A stretch of DNA of 23,852 nt from Fusibacter_D sp033549245 (lineage in GTDB: Bacteria; Bacillota; Clostridia; Peptostreptococcales; Acidaminobacteraceae), in the NCBI GenBank assembly GCA_033549245.1, contig JAWSUW010000034.1:1-23852 (forward strand), read 5' to 3'. Made by a program: the position numbers and the translations under genes. Below, in pieces: positions 7,173-14,804 of this stretch. Within the stretch, counting starts at the first letter, position 1, and each line of letters opens with the position of its first letter. Under the pieces are notes generated by a model. It worked only from the letters and a program-made list of their open reading frames with translations, was not told the DNA's origin and made no database searches.

Positions 7173-7736
7173 ATGAAAAATATACCAAACATACTGACGC
7201 TTGTTCGTCTACTACTCGTTCCTGTATTCCCAATCCTTTATTTTTCTTCCGATCCAAACGCACTCATTTATGCACTTATTATTTTTATTATTGCTGGGGT
7301 TACAGATTTGTTGGATGGATATATCGCCAGAAAGTTTGATTTTGTCACACAGATAGGTATAGTTTTCGACCCACTGGCAGACAAACTGATGCTTCTGACC
7401 GCACTTACATGTCTTTATATCGACGCCTTTATACCACTTTGGGTATTGATTGTCATGTACATCAAGGAACTCTTCATGATTATCGCAGGACTCATCTTGT
7501 TCTTTAAAAAGGAAAAGGAAGTTATGCCTGCAAATGTGTTCGGAAAATTTGCAACTATGATGTTCAGTCTGGCCGTTGTATTGATTTTGATATCACCAAA
7601 TACAAATATGTTCCAATATTTGATTTTCTTGGCGGTCTCACTTAAATTGCTGGCGTTCTCATCATATGTAATCAGTCACATCAGGTACAGCAAATCCCAT
7701 AAGCACCCCAATAACCATCCAGGAGGACAACAATGA
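7173..7736 (+). CDS. pgsA: CDP-diacylglycerol--glycerol-3-phosphate 3-phosphatidyltransferase
   Basis: Inner-membrane enzyme of 187 residues that makes phosphatidylglycerol phosphate, the first step to phosphatidylglycerol. The CDP-alcohol phosphatidyltransferase signature D-x2-DG-x2-AR-x8-G-x3-D-x3-D is complete at residues 45-70 (DLLDGYIAR, then G62, D66, D70). Hydrophobic segments surround it. MKNIPNILTLVR is the typical start. ATG at 7173 follows AAGAGGTGA; an in-frame ATG at 7149 overlaps the lipA stop but has no ribosome site. It overlaps the next gene by ATGA, so translation of the two is probably coupled. Confidence 0.94.
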   Translation: MKNIPNILTLVRLLLVPVFPILYFSSDPNALIYALIIFIIAGVTDLLDGYIARKFDFVTQIGIVFDPLADKLMLLTALTCLYIDAFIPLWVLIVMYIKELFMIIAGLILFFKKEKEVMPANVFGKFATMMFSLAVVLILISPNTNMFQYLIFLAVSLKLLAFSSYVISHIRYSKSHKHPNNHPGGQQ

Positions 7737-8608
7737 AAGTTAAAATAATCACAGACTCGTGTTGCGATTTGCCTCTTCATTATGTAAAGGCACATTCCAA
7801 TCGACTTGAAGTACTTGGGATGCCGGTTCAAATCGAAGGTAAGGAATATATCGACGACCTCGGCGTCACACTGAAACACGACGATTTTTATGCGAAACTT
7901 AGAAATGGCATTATGCCTACAACATCTCAAATCAATGCTTACAGATTTGAAGAAGCCTTCAGAGCCAACCTTGATGAGGGAAGTGAAGTCATTTATGTCG
8001 GATTCTCATCCGGACTCAGTGGCACACTGAATTCAGCCTTGATTGCCAGAAACATTATTCTAGAGGACACCCCCGATGCACCAATCTATGTCGTAGACAC
8101 ACTATCAGCGTCTGTGGGGCTCGGTGCGATAATCGTTGAGACTGTGAAGATGGCTTCTAATGGAATGGACGCACAGCAAATCTACAATTGGGTACAGTCT
8201 AATCATATGAACGCTCACCATTGGTTCGGTGTCGATGATCTTCAGTACCTTAAAAATGGAGGCAGAATCAACGCCGCATCAGCAATGGTCGGTACTGTAC
8301 TCAACGTCAAACCAACTCTGATCGTCGATAAGTATGGCAAACTCAAACCATACGGCAATGTAAGAGGAAGAAAAAAATCCATGAATTTTCTCGTCTCAAA
8401 GCTTGAAGAACACTACCATCCCGAGATGACTACTACTATAATTCTTGGCCATGGCAATTGTAAGGACGATGCTGAAACGATGAGAAAGATGATTCAGGAC
8501 AAATATGACAATGTTGAAATCATTGTCTCAGAACTGTCTATGACCATTGCATCACATGTCGGTCCCAATATGCTTGCGGTAGCATTTATAGGAAAGGAAC
8601 GAGAATAA
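7733..8608 (+). CDS. DegV family fatty-acid-binding protein
   Basis: Cytoplasmic DegV/FakB-type protein, 291 residues. FakB proteins hold a fatty acid for phosphorylation by the FakA kinase. The N-terminal IITDSCCDLP and the VGFSSGLSGTLNSA loop match the fatty-acid-carboxylate binding elements, and DTLSASVGLGAI and LKNGGRI are also family blocks. ATG at 7733 has AGGAGG 6 bases upstream and overlaps the pgsA stop (ATGA), consistent with a shared role in lipid metabolism. No fakA is in the window, and the lipid specificity is unknown. Confidence 0.9.
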   Translation: MKVKIITDSCCDLPLHYVKAHSNRLEVLGMPVQIEGKEYIDDLGVTLKHDDFYAKLRNGIMPTTSQINAYRFEEAFRANLDEGSEVIYVGFSSGLSGTLNSALIARNIILEDTPDAPIYVVDTLSASVGLGAIIVETVKMASNGMDAQQIYNWVQSNHMNAHHWFGVDDLQYLKNGGRINAASAMVGTVLNVKPTLIVDKYGKLKPYGNVRGRKKSMNFLVSKLEEHYHPEMTTTIILGHGNCKDDAETMRKMIQDKYDNVEIIVSELSMTIASHVGPNMLAVAFIGKERE

Positions 8609-8612
8609 TAAT

Positions 8613-9653
8613 ATGAAAGTAGCAGTAGGTTTAAGCGGCGGTATCGATAGTGGTACTACCGCTTTAATGCTTAAAGAACAAGGTTATGAGGTAATCGGTG
8701 TCACCATGTGGCTTTTTGACCATCAAGAGGATGAGATCGAAACGGCGGCACAGATCTCCAGACTTCTGAATATTGAACATCATGTTCTGGATTATAGGAA
8801 GTACTTTAAGGAAATTGTGATTTCCTCTTTCATCGATTCTTATGATCAAGGCCATACACCCAATCCTTGCATCACTTGTAATAAAGTATTCAAATACGGA
8901 CGACTTATTGAGGACAGCATGGCACTTGGTGCAGACCTTTTTGCAACAGGTCATTATGCAAGACATGCCATCCATCCTTCAACCGGTGAGCATCAACTGA
9001 AAAAAGCCCTCAATCATAGAAAAGATCAGTCATACAATCTATATCATCTCAACCAAGAGACTCTTTCCCGGTTGATCTTTCCACTGGGAGACGCTCGGAG
9101 TAAAGAGGAAGTTCGCGACCGTTTCCTTGCGATTCATTCAGGAATTGCGAGAAAAAAGGACAGTCTTGGCATATGTTTCATCAAACGCGCTGGACATGAA
9201 CTATTTTTAAAAGAGACGGAAAGTATCTCAATGAAGCCGGGCAACTTTATTGATCAAAACGGAAGAATACTTGGAAAGCATCTTGGCACTGCCAATTTTA
9301 CGATTGGACAAAAAAGGAAACTGGGTAACGGACTTTCCGGCAACTTTGTGGTCATAGCCTTAAATCCAGTGACAAACGAGGTCGTTTTAGGCCAAGAGTC
9401 AGATTTACTGCACACGTCTCTGGTCATAGAGGACTTTCACTTGATTGAACCTTCTGTAGCTGATGCTCTCACTCGGTCAATTGAAGCGGTTGATGTGTTG
9501 CTCAGTCAATGGTCGGCAGTTTATCCAGCGAAACTTAGTTTAAAGGGTTCCATAGCGAAACTCGAGTTTGATACTCCGGTGAGGGCACCTGCCAAAGGAC
9601 AAGCACTCGTTTGTTATCAAGGGGATGTTCTTTTGGGCGGCGGGACTATATAA
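8613..9653 (+). CDS. mnmA: MnmA-like tRNA 2-thiouridylase
   Basis: ATP-dependent tRNA sulfurtransferase family, modifying U34 of Lys, Glu and Gln tRNAs. It shows the PP-loop GLSGGIDSG (6-14), the first catalytic Cys in NPCITC (C86), GHYAR, KDQSYNLYHL, and the second Cys in GICFI (C188). At 346 residues it is slightly short. After TMWLFD the usual CCSxxD segment is missing (DHQEDEIETAAQ instead), so this may be a divergent or second MnmA. No strong ribosome site precedes ATG at 8613, which lies 4 bases after the degV stop, so translation probably depends on coupling. Sulfur could come from the SufS cysteine desulfurase or from another one outside the window. Confidence 0.86.
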   Translation: MKVAVGLSGGIDSGTTALMLKEQGYEVIGVTMWLFDHQEDEIETAAQISRLLNIEHHVLDYRKYFKEIVISSFIDSYDQGHTPNPCITCNKVFKYGRLIEDSMALGADLFATGHYARHAIHPSTGEHQLKKALNHRKDQSYNLYHLNQETLSRLIFPLGDARSKEEVRDRFLAIHSGIARKKDSLGICFIKRAGHELFLKETESISMKPGNFIDQNGRILGKHLGTANFTIGQKRKLGNGLSGNFVVIALNPVTNEVVLGQESDLLHTSLVIEDFHLIEPSVADALTRSIEAVDVLLSQWSAVYPAKLSLKGSIAKLEFDTPVRAPAKGQALVCYQGDVLLGGGTI

Positions 9654-9659
9654 GAAATA

Positions 9660-9683
9660 CAAATGGGGACAGGTCCCCTTTTG
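9660..9683. terminator. Bidirectional terminator / REP-like palindrome between mnmA and pepD
   Basis: Near-perfect palindrome: CAAA, T, GGGGAC, AG, GTCCCC, T, TTTG. It folds to a GGGGA/TCCCC stem with a CAGG loop, extended by CAAA/TTTG past one T-T mismatch. On the plus strand the arm is followed by TTTTGTTTC (termination of mnmA); on the minus strand it follows the pepD stop by about 7 bases. Its position between convergent genes suits a two-way terminator. The GGGGAC core resembles the motif upstream of the RAYT-like gene. Confidence 0.65.
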
Positions 9684-9690
9684 TTTCATC

Positions 9691-11142
9691 CTATTTCATA
9701 CGAGAAAGAACCTCGCAAAGGAAAGTGTAAACGCGTTCAGTTGAAGAAATGCTGATGTGTTCAAACGGAGTGTGCACATCATACATATTCGGTCCAAGCG
9801 AGACCATATCGATGTCGCCGACTTTTTCTTTGAGGAAACCACACTCGAGTCCCGCATGGATGGCGTCGACCTGAAGTTCTTTTTGATATATGTCCATATA
9901 AACTGTTTTCATGAGTTCTCTAACAGGAGAATCCACTTTGAAAGACCATTCAGGATAATCCGATGTGAGTGTGTTTTTTCCGCCCACAGCTTCACAAATT
10001 AGAGCCATTTGTTCATTCATAGCCTCTTTGAGTGATCTCACTGAACTTCTGATGGCATTGGTCAGTTTGATTTTGCCGTCCTTTTGCTCAAGCACACCAA
10101 GATTGTTTGAGCTTTCCACCAGTCCCGGAATTCCGGCACTCATGGTCTGAACACCAAACGGTGTCAATCTGAGCAGCATTTCAATTGCTTTAGTGTCCTT
10201 TGCTGAAAACACATCACTTGGGTCATCGATTTCTTCTAGAACAAGCGAGATGCCCGGATCTGAAATTTCAAATTCCGCTTTGAAAGTGCTCTCGATCGAT
10301 GGGATCAAATCTTCCATCAGCATCACGTCTCTGTTTTTGAGTACGAATTTCATTTCAGCACGTTTTGCGATAGCGTTCATCTTCTCACCACCACCCACTT
10401 CAAAGAGTGAGAAGTCAAAGTGACCTCTCATGATGGAAATCGTGCGTCCTAAAAGTTTGATCGCATTAGCGCGGTTCTTACCTATTTCTATACCGGAATG
10501 TCCGCCGCTGAGACCTTGGATAACAAGTCTGAATGCAGCGTCATATTCATTTTTTACAAGATTGGTTTCTATTTCAGTGATATTGTTGACACCACCTGCA
10601 CATGAAGCGAGCAGGACGCCTTCTTCTTCCGAATCCAGATTGATCAGGACATCGCCCTTGATATCCTTTGGATCCAGACCCATGACACCATCCATACCAG
10701 TTTCTTCCGATGTGGTGAATAGCGCTGTCAGTCTTGGGTGTTTCAATTCAGTTGAAGAAAGAATTGCCATAGCCATTGCGACCGCAATACCGTTGTCTGC
10801 GCCAAGTGTAGTGCCTTTGGTCTTTATAAAATCACCATCGACAACAATCGGGATCGGTTCTTTATCAAAATCAAATGTCAAATCATCGTTTTTCACACAC
10901 ACCATGTCAGTATGGCCTTGAAGTATTACCGTAGGAGCGTTCTCATATCCAGTACTCGCCGGTTTTGTAATGATCACGTTGTTGACGGAATCGCGAATCA
11001 CATCGAAACCGAGTGACTTTCCAAAGTTCTCCAAATACACAGCTACAGCCTCTTCATTGCCTGATTCCCTAGGTATGCGGGTCAGTGCCTCAAAATATTC
11101 AAAAACAGCTTCCGGTTTCAAACCTTTCAGTACATTATCCAT
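9691..11142 (-). CDS. pepD: Aminoacyl-histidine dipeptidase (PepD, M20 family)
   Basis: Cytoplasmic di-zinc peptidase, 483 residues, that splits Xaa-His and other dipeptides. It shows metal-site motifs ILQGHTDMV (His and Asp, near 75-83), LGADNGIAVAM (bridging Asp), TTSEETGMDG (catalytic Glu pair), NLDSEEEG, and the C-terminal His in YDVHTPFEHIS. The inserted dimerisation lid begins at LSGGHSGIEIGKNRANA. The length matches the PepD branch rather than the shorter PepT or ArgE enzymes. ATG at 11142 follows AAAGGGGATTGTA. It has its own promoter after the terminator of the GH13 gene. Confidence 0.94.
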   Translation of the reverse strand: MDNVLKGLKPEAVFEYFEALTRIPRESGNEEAVAVYLENFGKSLGFDVIRDSVNNVIITKPASTGYENAPTVILQGHTDMVCVKNDDLTFDFDKEPIPIVVDGDFIKTKGTTLGADNGIAVAMAMAILSSTELKHPRLTALFTTSEETGMDGVMGLDPKDIKGDVLINLDSEEEGVLLASCAGGVNNITEIETNLVKNEYDAAFRLVIQGLSGGHSGIEIGKNRANAIKLLGRTISIMRGHFDFSLFEVGGGEKMNAIAKRAEMKFVLKNRDVMLMEDLIPSIESTFKAEFEISDPGISLVLEEIDDPSDVFSAKDTKAIEMLLRLTPFGVQTMSAGIPGLVESSNNLGVLEQKDGKIKLTNAIRSSVRSLKEAMNEQMALICEAVGGKNTLTSDYPEWSFKVDSPVRELMKTVYMDIYQKELQVDAIHAGLECGFLKEKVGDIDMVSLGPNMYDVHTPFEHISISSTERVYTFLCEVLSRMK

Positions 11143-11176
11143 TACAATCCCCTTTCAAACTGTATTCATTCAGTTC

Positions 11177-11206
11177 ATTCTAACATAGAAAAGCCACAGG
11201 GGGCAA
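11177..11206 (-). promoter_or_regulatory. Probable pepD promoter
   Basis: On the minus strand TGTTAGAAT (an extended -10, TAGAAT at 11182-11177) lies 18 bases after TTGCCC (11206-11201). The -35 falls inside the terminator stem of the GH13 gene. Moderate match only. Confidence 0.42.
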
Positions 11207-11234
11207 TCCATTTACTTCAGGATTGCAAACCCCC
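11199..11234 (-). terminator. Terminator overlapping the stop codon of the GH13 gene
   Basis: On the minus strand GGGGG, then TTTG (bulge), then CAATCC pairs with GGATTG-CCCCC around a 10-base loop that contains the TAA stop. It is a strong GC stem but the U-tract is poor (TGTGGCTTTTC), so termination may be partial. Confidence 0.5.
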
Positions 11235-13020
11235 ATGGCTCAATATTCATGGTAGATTCGAGACAAATTTTCTTTTGACCATAAAGGTCCATTTTTATAC
11301 CTTGTAAGCATTTCGGCACAATTATTTCGGCAGATTCATCAGAAAAATTGAAGAGGCAGTACACAGATCCATTTTCTGAACATTTTTCATAACCAAGCAC
11401 TTCACTATTTGATCCAAGATCCAACCATTTGAGGTCTACCGATTTGAACGCCTGATGTTCGTGTCTGAGTTTGATCAGCTGCTTGACGTGAGCTTTTAAA
11501 TCGAGATTTTGCTTTTCCTCGTCCCATACCATGCATTGTCTGTTGCCGTCATTTTCTCCGAACAGTCCAATCTCACTGCCATAATAGACGCTTGGTGTCC
11601 CACTGAAAGTCATTTGCAGCACGAAAGCCAGCTTTACTAGTGCATCCTCCTCATGAAGGATGGTCCTGATCCTGGACGTGTCATGGCTGTCCAGAAGGTT
11701 GAATAGACTCATAGTGACATTCTTCGGATAACTCACCAAAAGTCTGCTGATGGCATCCTTGAAGGACTGCACCCCGTAATCTGAGTATAACGATTCCCTG
11801 CTGAGTAAATGCCATACCGGATATGTGAACTCGTAATTCATCACTGAGTCAAATTGATCTCCCCTGAGCCAAGGATCGGAGTTATCCCAATTCTCGCCTA
11901 AGATAAAGAAGTCCTCTTTGACCGCTCTGACATGTTTCCTTAGTTTTCTCCAGAATTCGTGCGACACTTCGTTGGAGACATCCAAACGCCATCCATCGAT
12001 GTCGTAATGTTCCACCCAGTATTTTGCCACATCCAGAAGATATTTTTCTGCTACCGGATTACCGGTTCGCCATTTGGGCATATTCGGAGTGAATGCGAAG
12101 GTCTCATAGTTGAGTCTACCATGTTTCAACGGGAATCCCTTATCGCTAAGCGGAAAATTCACCACTGGGAATTCATGAATATGAAAACACTGTGCATACT
12201 CAGAATCTTCCCCTTTTTCAACAACATCCTGAAAATAGGGATGTTTGAACCCACAATGGTTGAACACCGCATCGAGAACAACCTTGATGCCAAGAGAATG
12301 TGCTTTTTCCACAAGCTCTTTAAATGTCTCATTGGTGCCAAATGCCGGATCAATTTTATAATAGTCCACTGTATCGTATTTATGGGTTGTAGGCGCTTCA
12401 AATATTGGTGTAAAATAAATGCCGTTGATCCCAAGATCGGCAATATATTCGAGTTTATCGATCACACCCCTAAGATCACCACCAAACAGCATGTCGTTGG
12501 TCACTTTGGTCTCGCTCCCCCACTCAAGGGTACCTTCGAGATCAATCGATTGGTCTCCATTTGCGAAACGTTCCGGGAAAATTTGATACCAAACCGTGTC
12601 TTTAACCCAATCTGGTGCCTTGAACACATCTTCTGCATTGATATAAGGAAAGTTGAAGAACTCACTTATAGCCTCTGTCGCTCCAGGATGGACATTCAAA
12701 TCCATTGGTCCATGTGCTCCGTACATGACGCGCTTAGCTCCTGATGTCAAAACAAAACTGTATCGCATTCTTTTAAATTCCGGCTTCACAGCTATGAACC
12801 AATAATCATACCATGAGTCAGAAAAAGTCTTTTCCATTGATTTTCCCGAACCCGGATCAGAAACCCACTTGTGATTTTTCCAGTTGAACGGGTCTCCCCA
12901 AACAAGTGAGGCTTCGTCTATATCATTTTTAACCGTCCTAAGCCTGATGTGGACTGTCTCCTCATCAAATGCATAGGCGTATTTACTTTTTGCTTCATGA
13001 AAAATTCCTGTAAAATTCAA
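11212..13020 (-). CDS. Neopullulanase/cyclomaltodextrinase-type alpha-glycosidase (GH13_20)
   Basis: Intracellular maltodextrin-hydrolysing enzyme, 602 residues, without a signal peptide. The N-terminal 120 residues form a CBM34-like domain (FHEAKSKYAYAFDEETVHIR). The GH13 barrel follows: WYQIFPERFANGD, region I DAVFNHCG, the subfamily-20 block MPKW, region II GWRLDVSNE (nucleophile Asp), region III ILGENWD (acid Glu), and region IV LLDSHDTSR. A short beta domain closes the protein. The start is TTG at 13020: the upstream frame meets a stop with no ATG or GTG between, and AGAGGGA lies about 6-8 bases before the TTG. It follows malQ by 47 bases with no terminator, so both are probably expressed from the malQ promoter. 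Confidence 0.93.
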   Translation of the reverse strand: MNFTGIFHEAKSKYAYAFDEETVHIRLRTVKNDIDEASLVWGDPFNWKNHKWVSDPGSGKSMEKTFSDSWYDYWFIAVKPEFKRMRYSFVLTSGAKRVMYGAHGPMDLNVHPGATEAISEFFNFPYINAEDVFKAPDWVKDTVWYQIFPERFANGDQSIDLEGTLEWGSETKVTNDMLFGGDLRGVIDKLEYIADLGINGIYFTPIFEAPTTHKYDTVDYYKIDPAFGTNETFKELVEKAHSLGIKVVLDAVFNHCGFKHPYFQDVVEKGEDSEYAQCFHIHEFPVVNFPLSDKGFPLKHGRLNYETFAFTPNMPKWRTGNPVAEKYLLDVAKYWVEHYDIDGWRLDVSNEVSHEFWRKLRKHVRAVKEDFFILGENWDNSDPWLRGDQFDSVMNYEFTYPVWHLLSRESLYSDYGVQSFKDAISRLLVSYPKNVTMSLFNLLDSHDTSRIRTILHEEDALVKLAFVLQMTFSGTPSVYYGSEIGLFGENDGNRQCMVWDEEKQNLDLKAHVKQLIKLRHEHQAFKSVDLKWLDLGSNSEVLGYEKCSENGSVYCLFNFSDESAEIIVPKCLQGIKMDLYGQKKICLESTMNIEPWGFAILK

Positions 13021-13067
13021 GGTCAGTCCCTCTATTCTGTAGATGTCGACAACATTTCAGTTGATTT

Positions 13068-14552
13068 TCACCAGTTTCGTCCGTACAATTTTGTCATATG
13101 GTACATTTTTTTGGCGAGCGACGCTGAGAGGTCATGGGATGTGATTCTCCAGATCCAGTTGCCACCCAGTGTTGAGGGAAAGTTCATGCGCGCTTTGTTG
13201 TCAAGACCAAGAAAGTCCTGCATTTGAGCGATTGCCATGTATGCCGTTGAACTCCAGACGCCTCTGATGAAGCCCCAATGGTATCCTTCTCCACGGTCGA
13301 GTTTCAAATAATCGATGGCGAATTCGCGATCTTCTTTGGCGACATTATCCATCCAACCGGATATGGTCTCATTATCGTGCGTGCCAGTATAGGCGACAAA
13401 ATTTTCATTATAGTTATGAGGCAAGTAATCACTTTCTTCTCTGGCGTCAAAAGCGAACTGCAGTATTTTCATTCCAGGAAAACCGGTGTATTCTCTGAGG
13501 TCAATGACTTCCTGGGTCAAGTAGCCGAGATCTTCAGCGATGATGTTCACATCACCAAGTGCTTCTTTGATGTATTTGAACAGTTCAATGCCGGGTCCTT
13601 TGGTCCACACGCCGCCTTCTGCAGTCAAGTCACCATAAGGAATTTCCCAGTAGGCTTCAAAGCCTCTGAAATGATCGATTCTGACCACGTCAAATTGCTC
13701 TAGACTGTGTGCGATTCTCTTGATCCACCAAGAATAGTTTTGCTTTTTCATGTTGTCCCAATCGTAGATTGGATTGCCCCAAAGCTGACCGGTGGCTGAA
13801 AACGCATCCGGAGGACATCCTGCAACACAAGTGGGTTGTAAATTCTTACCGAGCTTGAACAATTCAGGATTTGCCCACACATCACAACTGTCTTCAGCGA
13901 CATAAATCGGAATATCTCCGATGATTTGGATTTTCTTATCGTTTGCCACTGCCTTTAGTTCATGCCATTGTTTATAAAAGAAATACTGTGTGAACACCCA
14001 GAAGAATATCTCATCCTTATGTGTCTTTCTGAATTTCTCCACCGCAGGTGTTTTTCTGTTTTCGTAGCCTTTTTCCCATTCGAGCCAAGACTTGTTGCCA
14101 TTTTCAACTTTGATTGCCATGTAAAGCGCAAAATCCTCAAGCCAAACCTTCTCGTTTTCAAAGAATACCTCAAGTTCATGCGACAACCTTACTTTGGCAT
14201 TTTTATAAGCTTCTCTGAGCAAAGGCATCTTGTTGTAATAAAGCTTCTCGTAATCCACTTTATGCTTGCTTTTGCCAAGATCTGCCTTCTTCACCAATTT
14301 GGAGTCTAAAAATCCTCTCATGATCAGCTCATCCAGGTCTATAAAATACGGATTGCCCGCAAATGCTGAAAATGACTGATAAGGTGAATCACCATACCCG
14401 GTGATGCCTATCGGTAGAATTTGCCAGTTCTTTTGTCCGGCGGATTCCAAAAAATCCAAAAATGCATATGCGCCTTTTCCAAGGTCTCCAATACCGTATT
14501 CACCCGGTAAGGATGAGATATGCAACAATACGCCACTGCTTCTCTTATTCAT
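13068..14552 (-). CDS. malQ: 4-alpha-glucanotransferase (amylomaltase)
   Basis: Cytoplasmic GH77 disproportionating enzyme, 494 residues, that transfers maltodextrin segments and releases glucose. Family blocks are complete: SSGVLLHISSLPGEYGIGD (start), GDSPYQSFSAFAGNPYFID, GDIPIYVAEDSCDVWANP, nucleophile region VVRIDHFRGFEAYWE, acid Glu in IIAEDLG, and the third Asp in YTGTHDNET. ATG at 14552 follows AAGAGGTTCAAGT. It has a promoter with perfect consensus hexamers and a LacI/CcpA-type operator at the predicted start site, so expression is probably strong when induced. It is divergent from the amylase lipoprotein and heads a two-gene unit with the neopullulanase. Confidence 0.96.
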   Translation of the reverse strand: MNKRSSGVLLHISSLPGEYGIGDLGKGAYAFLDFLESAGQKNWQILPIGITGYGDSPYQSFSAFAGNPYFIDLDELIMRGFLDSKLVKKADLGKSKHKVDYEKLYYNKMPLLREAYKNAKVRLSHELEVFFENEKVWLEDFALYMAIKVENGNKSWLEWEKGYENRKTPAVEKFRKTHKDEIFFWVFTQYFFYKQWHELKAVANDKKIQIIGDIPIYVAEDSCDVWANPELFKLGKNLQPTCVAGCPPDAFSATGQLWGNPIYDWDNMKKQNYSWWIKRIAHSLEQFDVVRIDHFRGFEAYWEIPYGDLTAEGGVWTKGPGIELFKYIKEALGDVNIIAEDLGYLTQEVIDLREYTGFPGMKILQFAFDAREESDYLPHNYNENFVAYTGTHDNETISGWMDNVAKEDREFAIDYLKLDRGEGYHWGFIRGVWSSTAYMAIAQMQDFLGLDNKARMNFPSTLGGNWIWRITSHDLSASLAKKMYHMTKLYGRNW

Positions 14553-14643
14553 ACTTGAACCTCTTTCCTTTAAATCAACCTATTTACAACTCATGACTGA
14601 GACGTTTAATTTTTTTTATATGTAACAGTTCAAATTTCAATTT

Positions 14644-14657
14644 TGCAACCGTTTGCA
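14644..14657. promoter_or_regulatory. LacI/CcpA-type operator O1 (malQ promoter)
   Basis: TGCAACCGTTTGCA is a near-perfect palindrome around a central CG (12 of 14 positions symmetric). It fits the general LacI-family pattern TGCAAnCGnTTGCA and also the CcpA cre consensus TGnAAnCGnTnnCA. It starts at about +1 of the malQ transcript, a position expected to block transcription. Confidence 0.78.
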
Positions 14658-14664
14658 CAGTATA

Positions 14665-14693
14665 ATTATATTGACTTTTTATACAATTGTCAA
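14665..14693 (-). promoter_or_regulatory. malQ promoter, full consensus
   Basis: On the minus strand TTGACA (14693-14688), a 17-base spacer, and TATAAT (14670-14665): both hexamers perfect with optimal spacing. The predicted start is near 14658, directly at operator O1, leaving a leader of about 105 bases. Confidence 0.88.
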
Positions 14694-14728
14694 CAGGAGG
14701 CGATTATTACCTCGATTTAAATTATCAG

Positions 14729-14757
14729 TTGCCATTCCGCCATGTTTTTTATACAAT
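14729..14757 (+). promoter_or_regulatory. Promoter of the amylase lipoprotein gene
   Basis: TTGCCA (14729-14734), 17 bases, TACAAT (14752-14757). The predicted start is near 14764, some 8 bases before operator O2. It points away from the malQ promoter. Confidence 0.72.
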
Positions 14758-14771
14758 AAACTTGCAACTGG

Positions 14772-14785
14772 TGCAATCGGTTGCA
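14772..14785. promoter_or_regulatory. LacI/CcpA-type operator O2 (amylase promoter)
   Basis: TGCAATCGGTTGCA, symmetric at 12 of 14 positions around CG, with the same half-sites as O1. It lies at about +8 to +21 of the amylase transcript and 10 bases before its ribosome site. The centre-to-centre distance to O1 is 128 bases, near 12 helical turns, so looping by one tetrameric regulator is possible. Confidence 0.78.
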
Positions 14786-14804
14786 TCAAAATAAGGAGGC
14801 ACAT

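Noticed and set aside
10430..10921. A 163-codon plus-strand frame
   Set aside because: Antisense shadow of pepD, rich in Ser, Ile and Pro as expected from reverse-complement reading, with no ribosome site.
11959..12744. A 261-codon open frame on the plus strand
   Set aside because: It lies wholly antisense to the neopullulanase gene, has no ribosome site, and its translation shows no domain; the minus-strand protein has all GH13 motifs.
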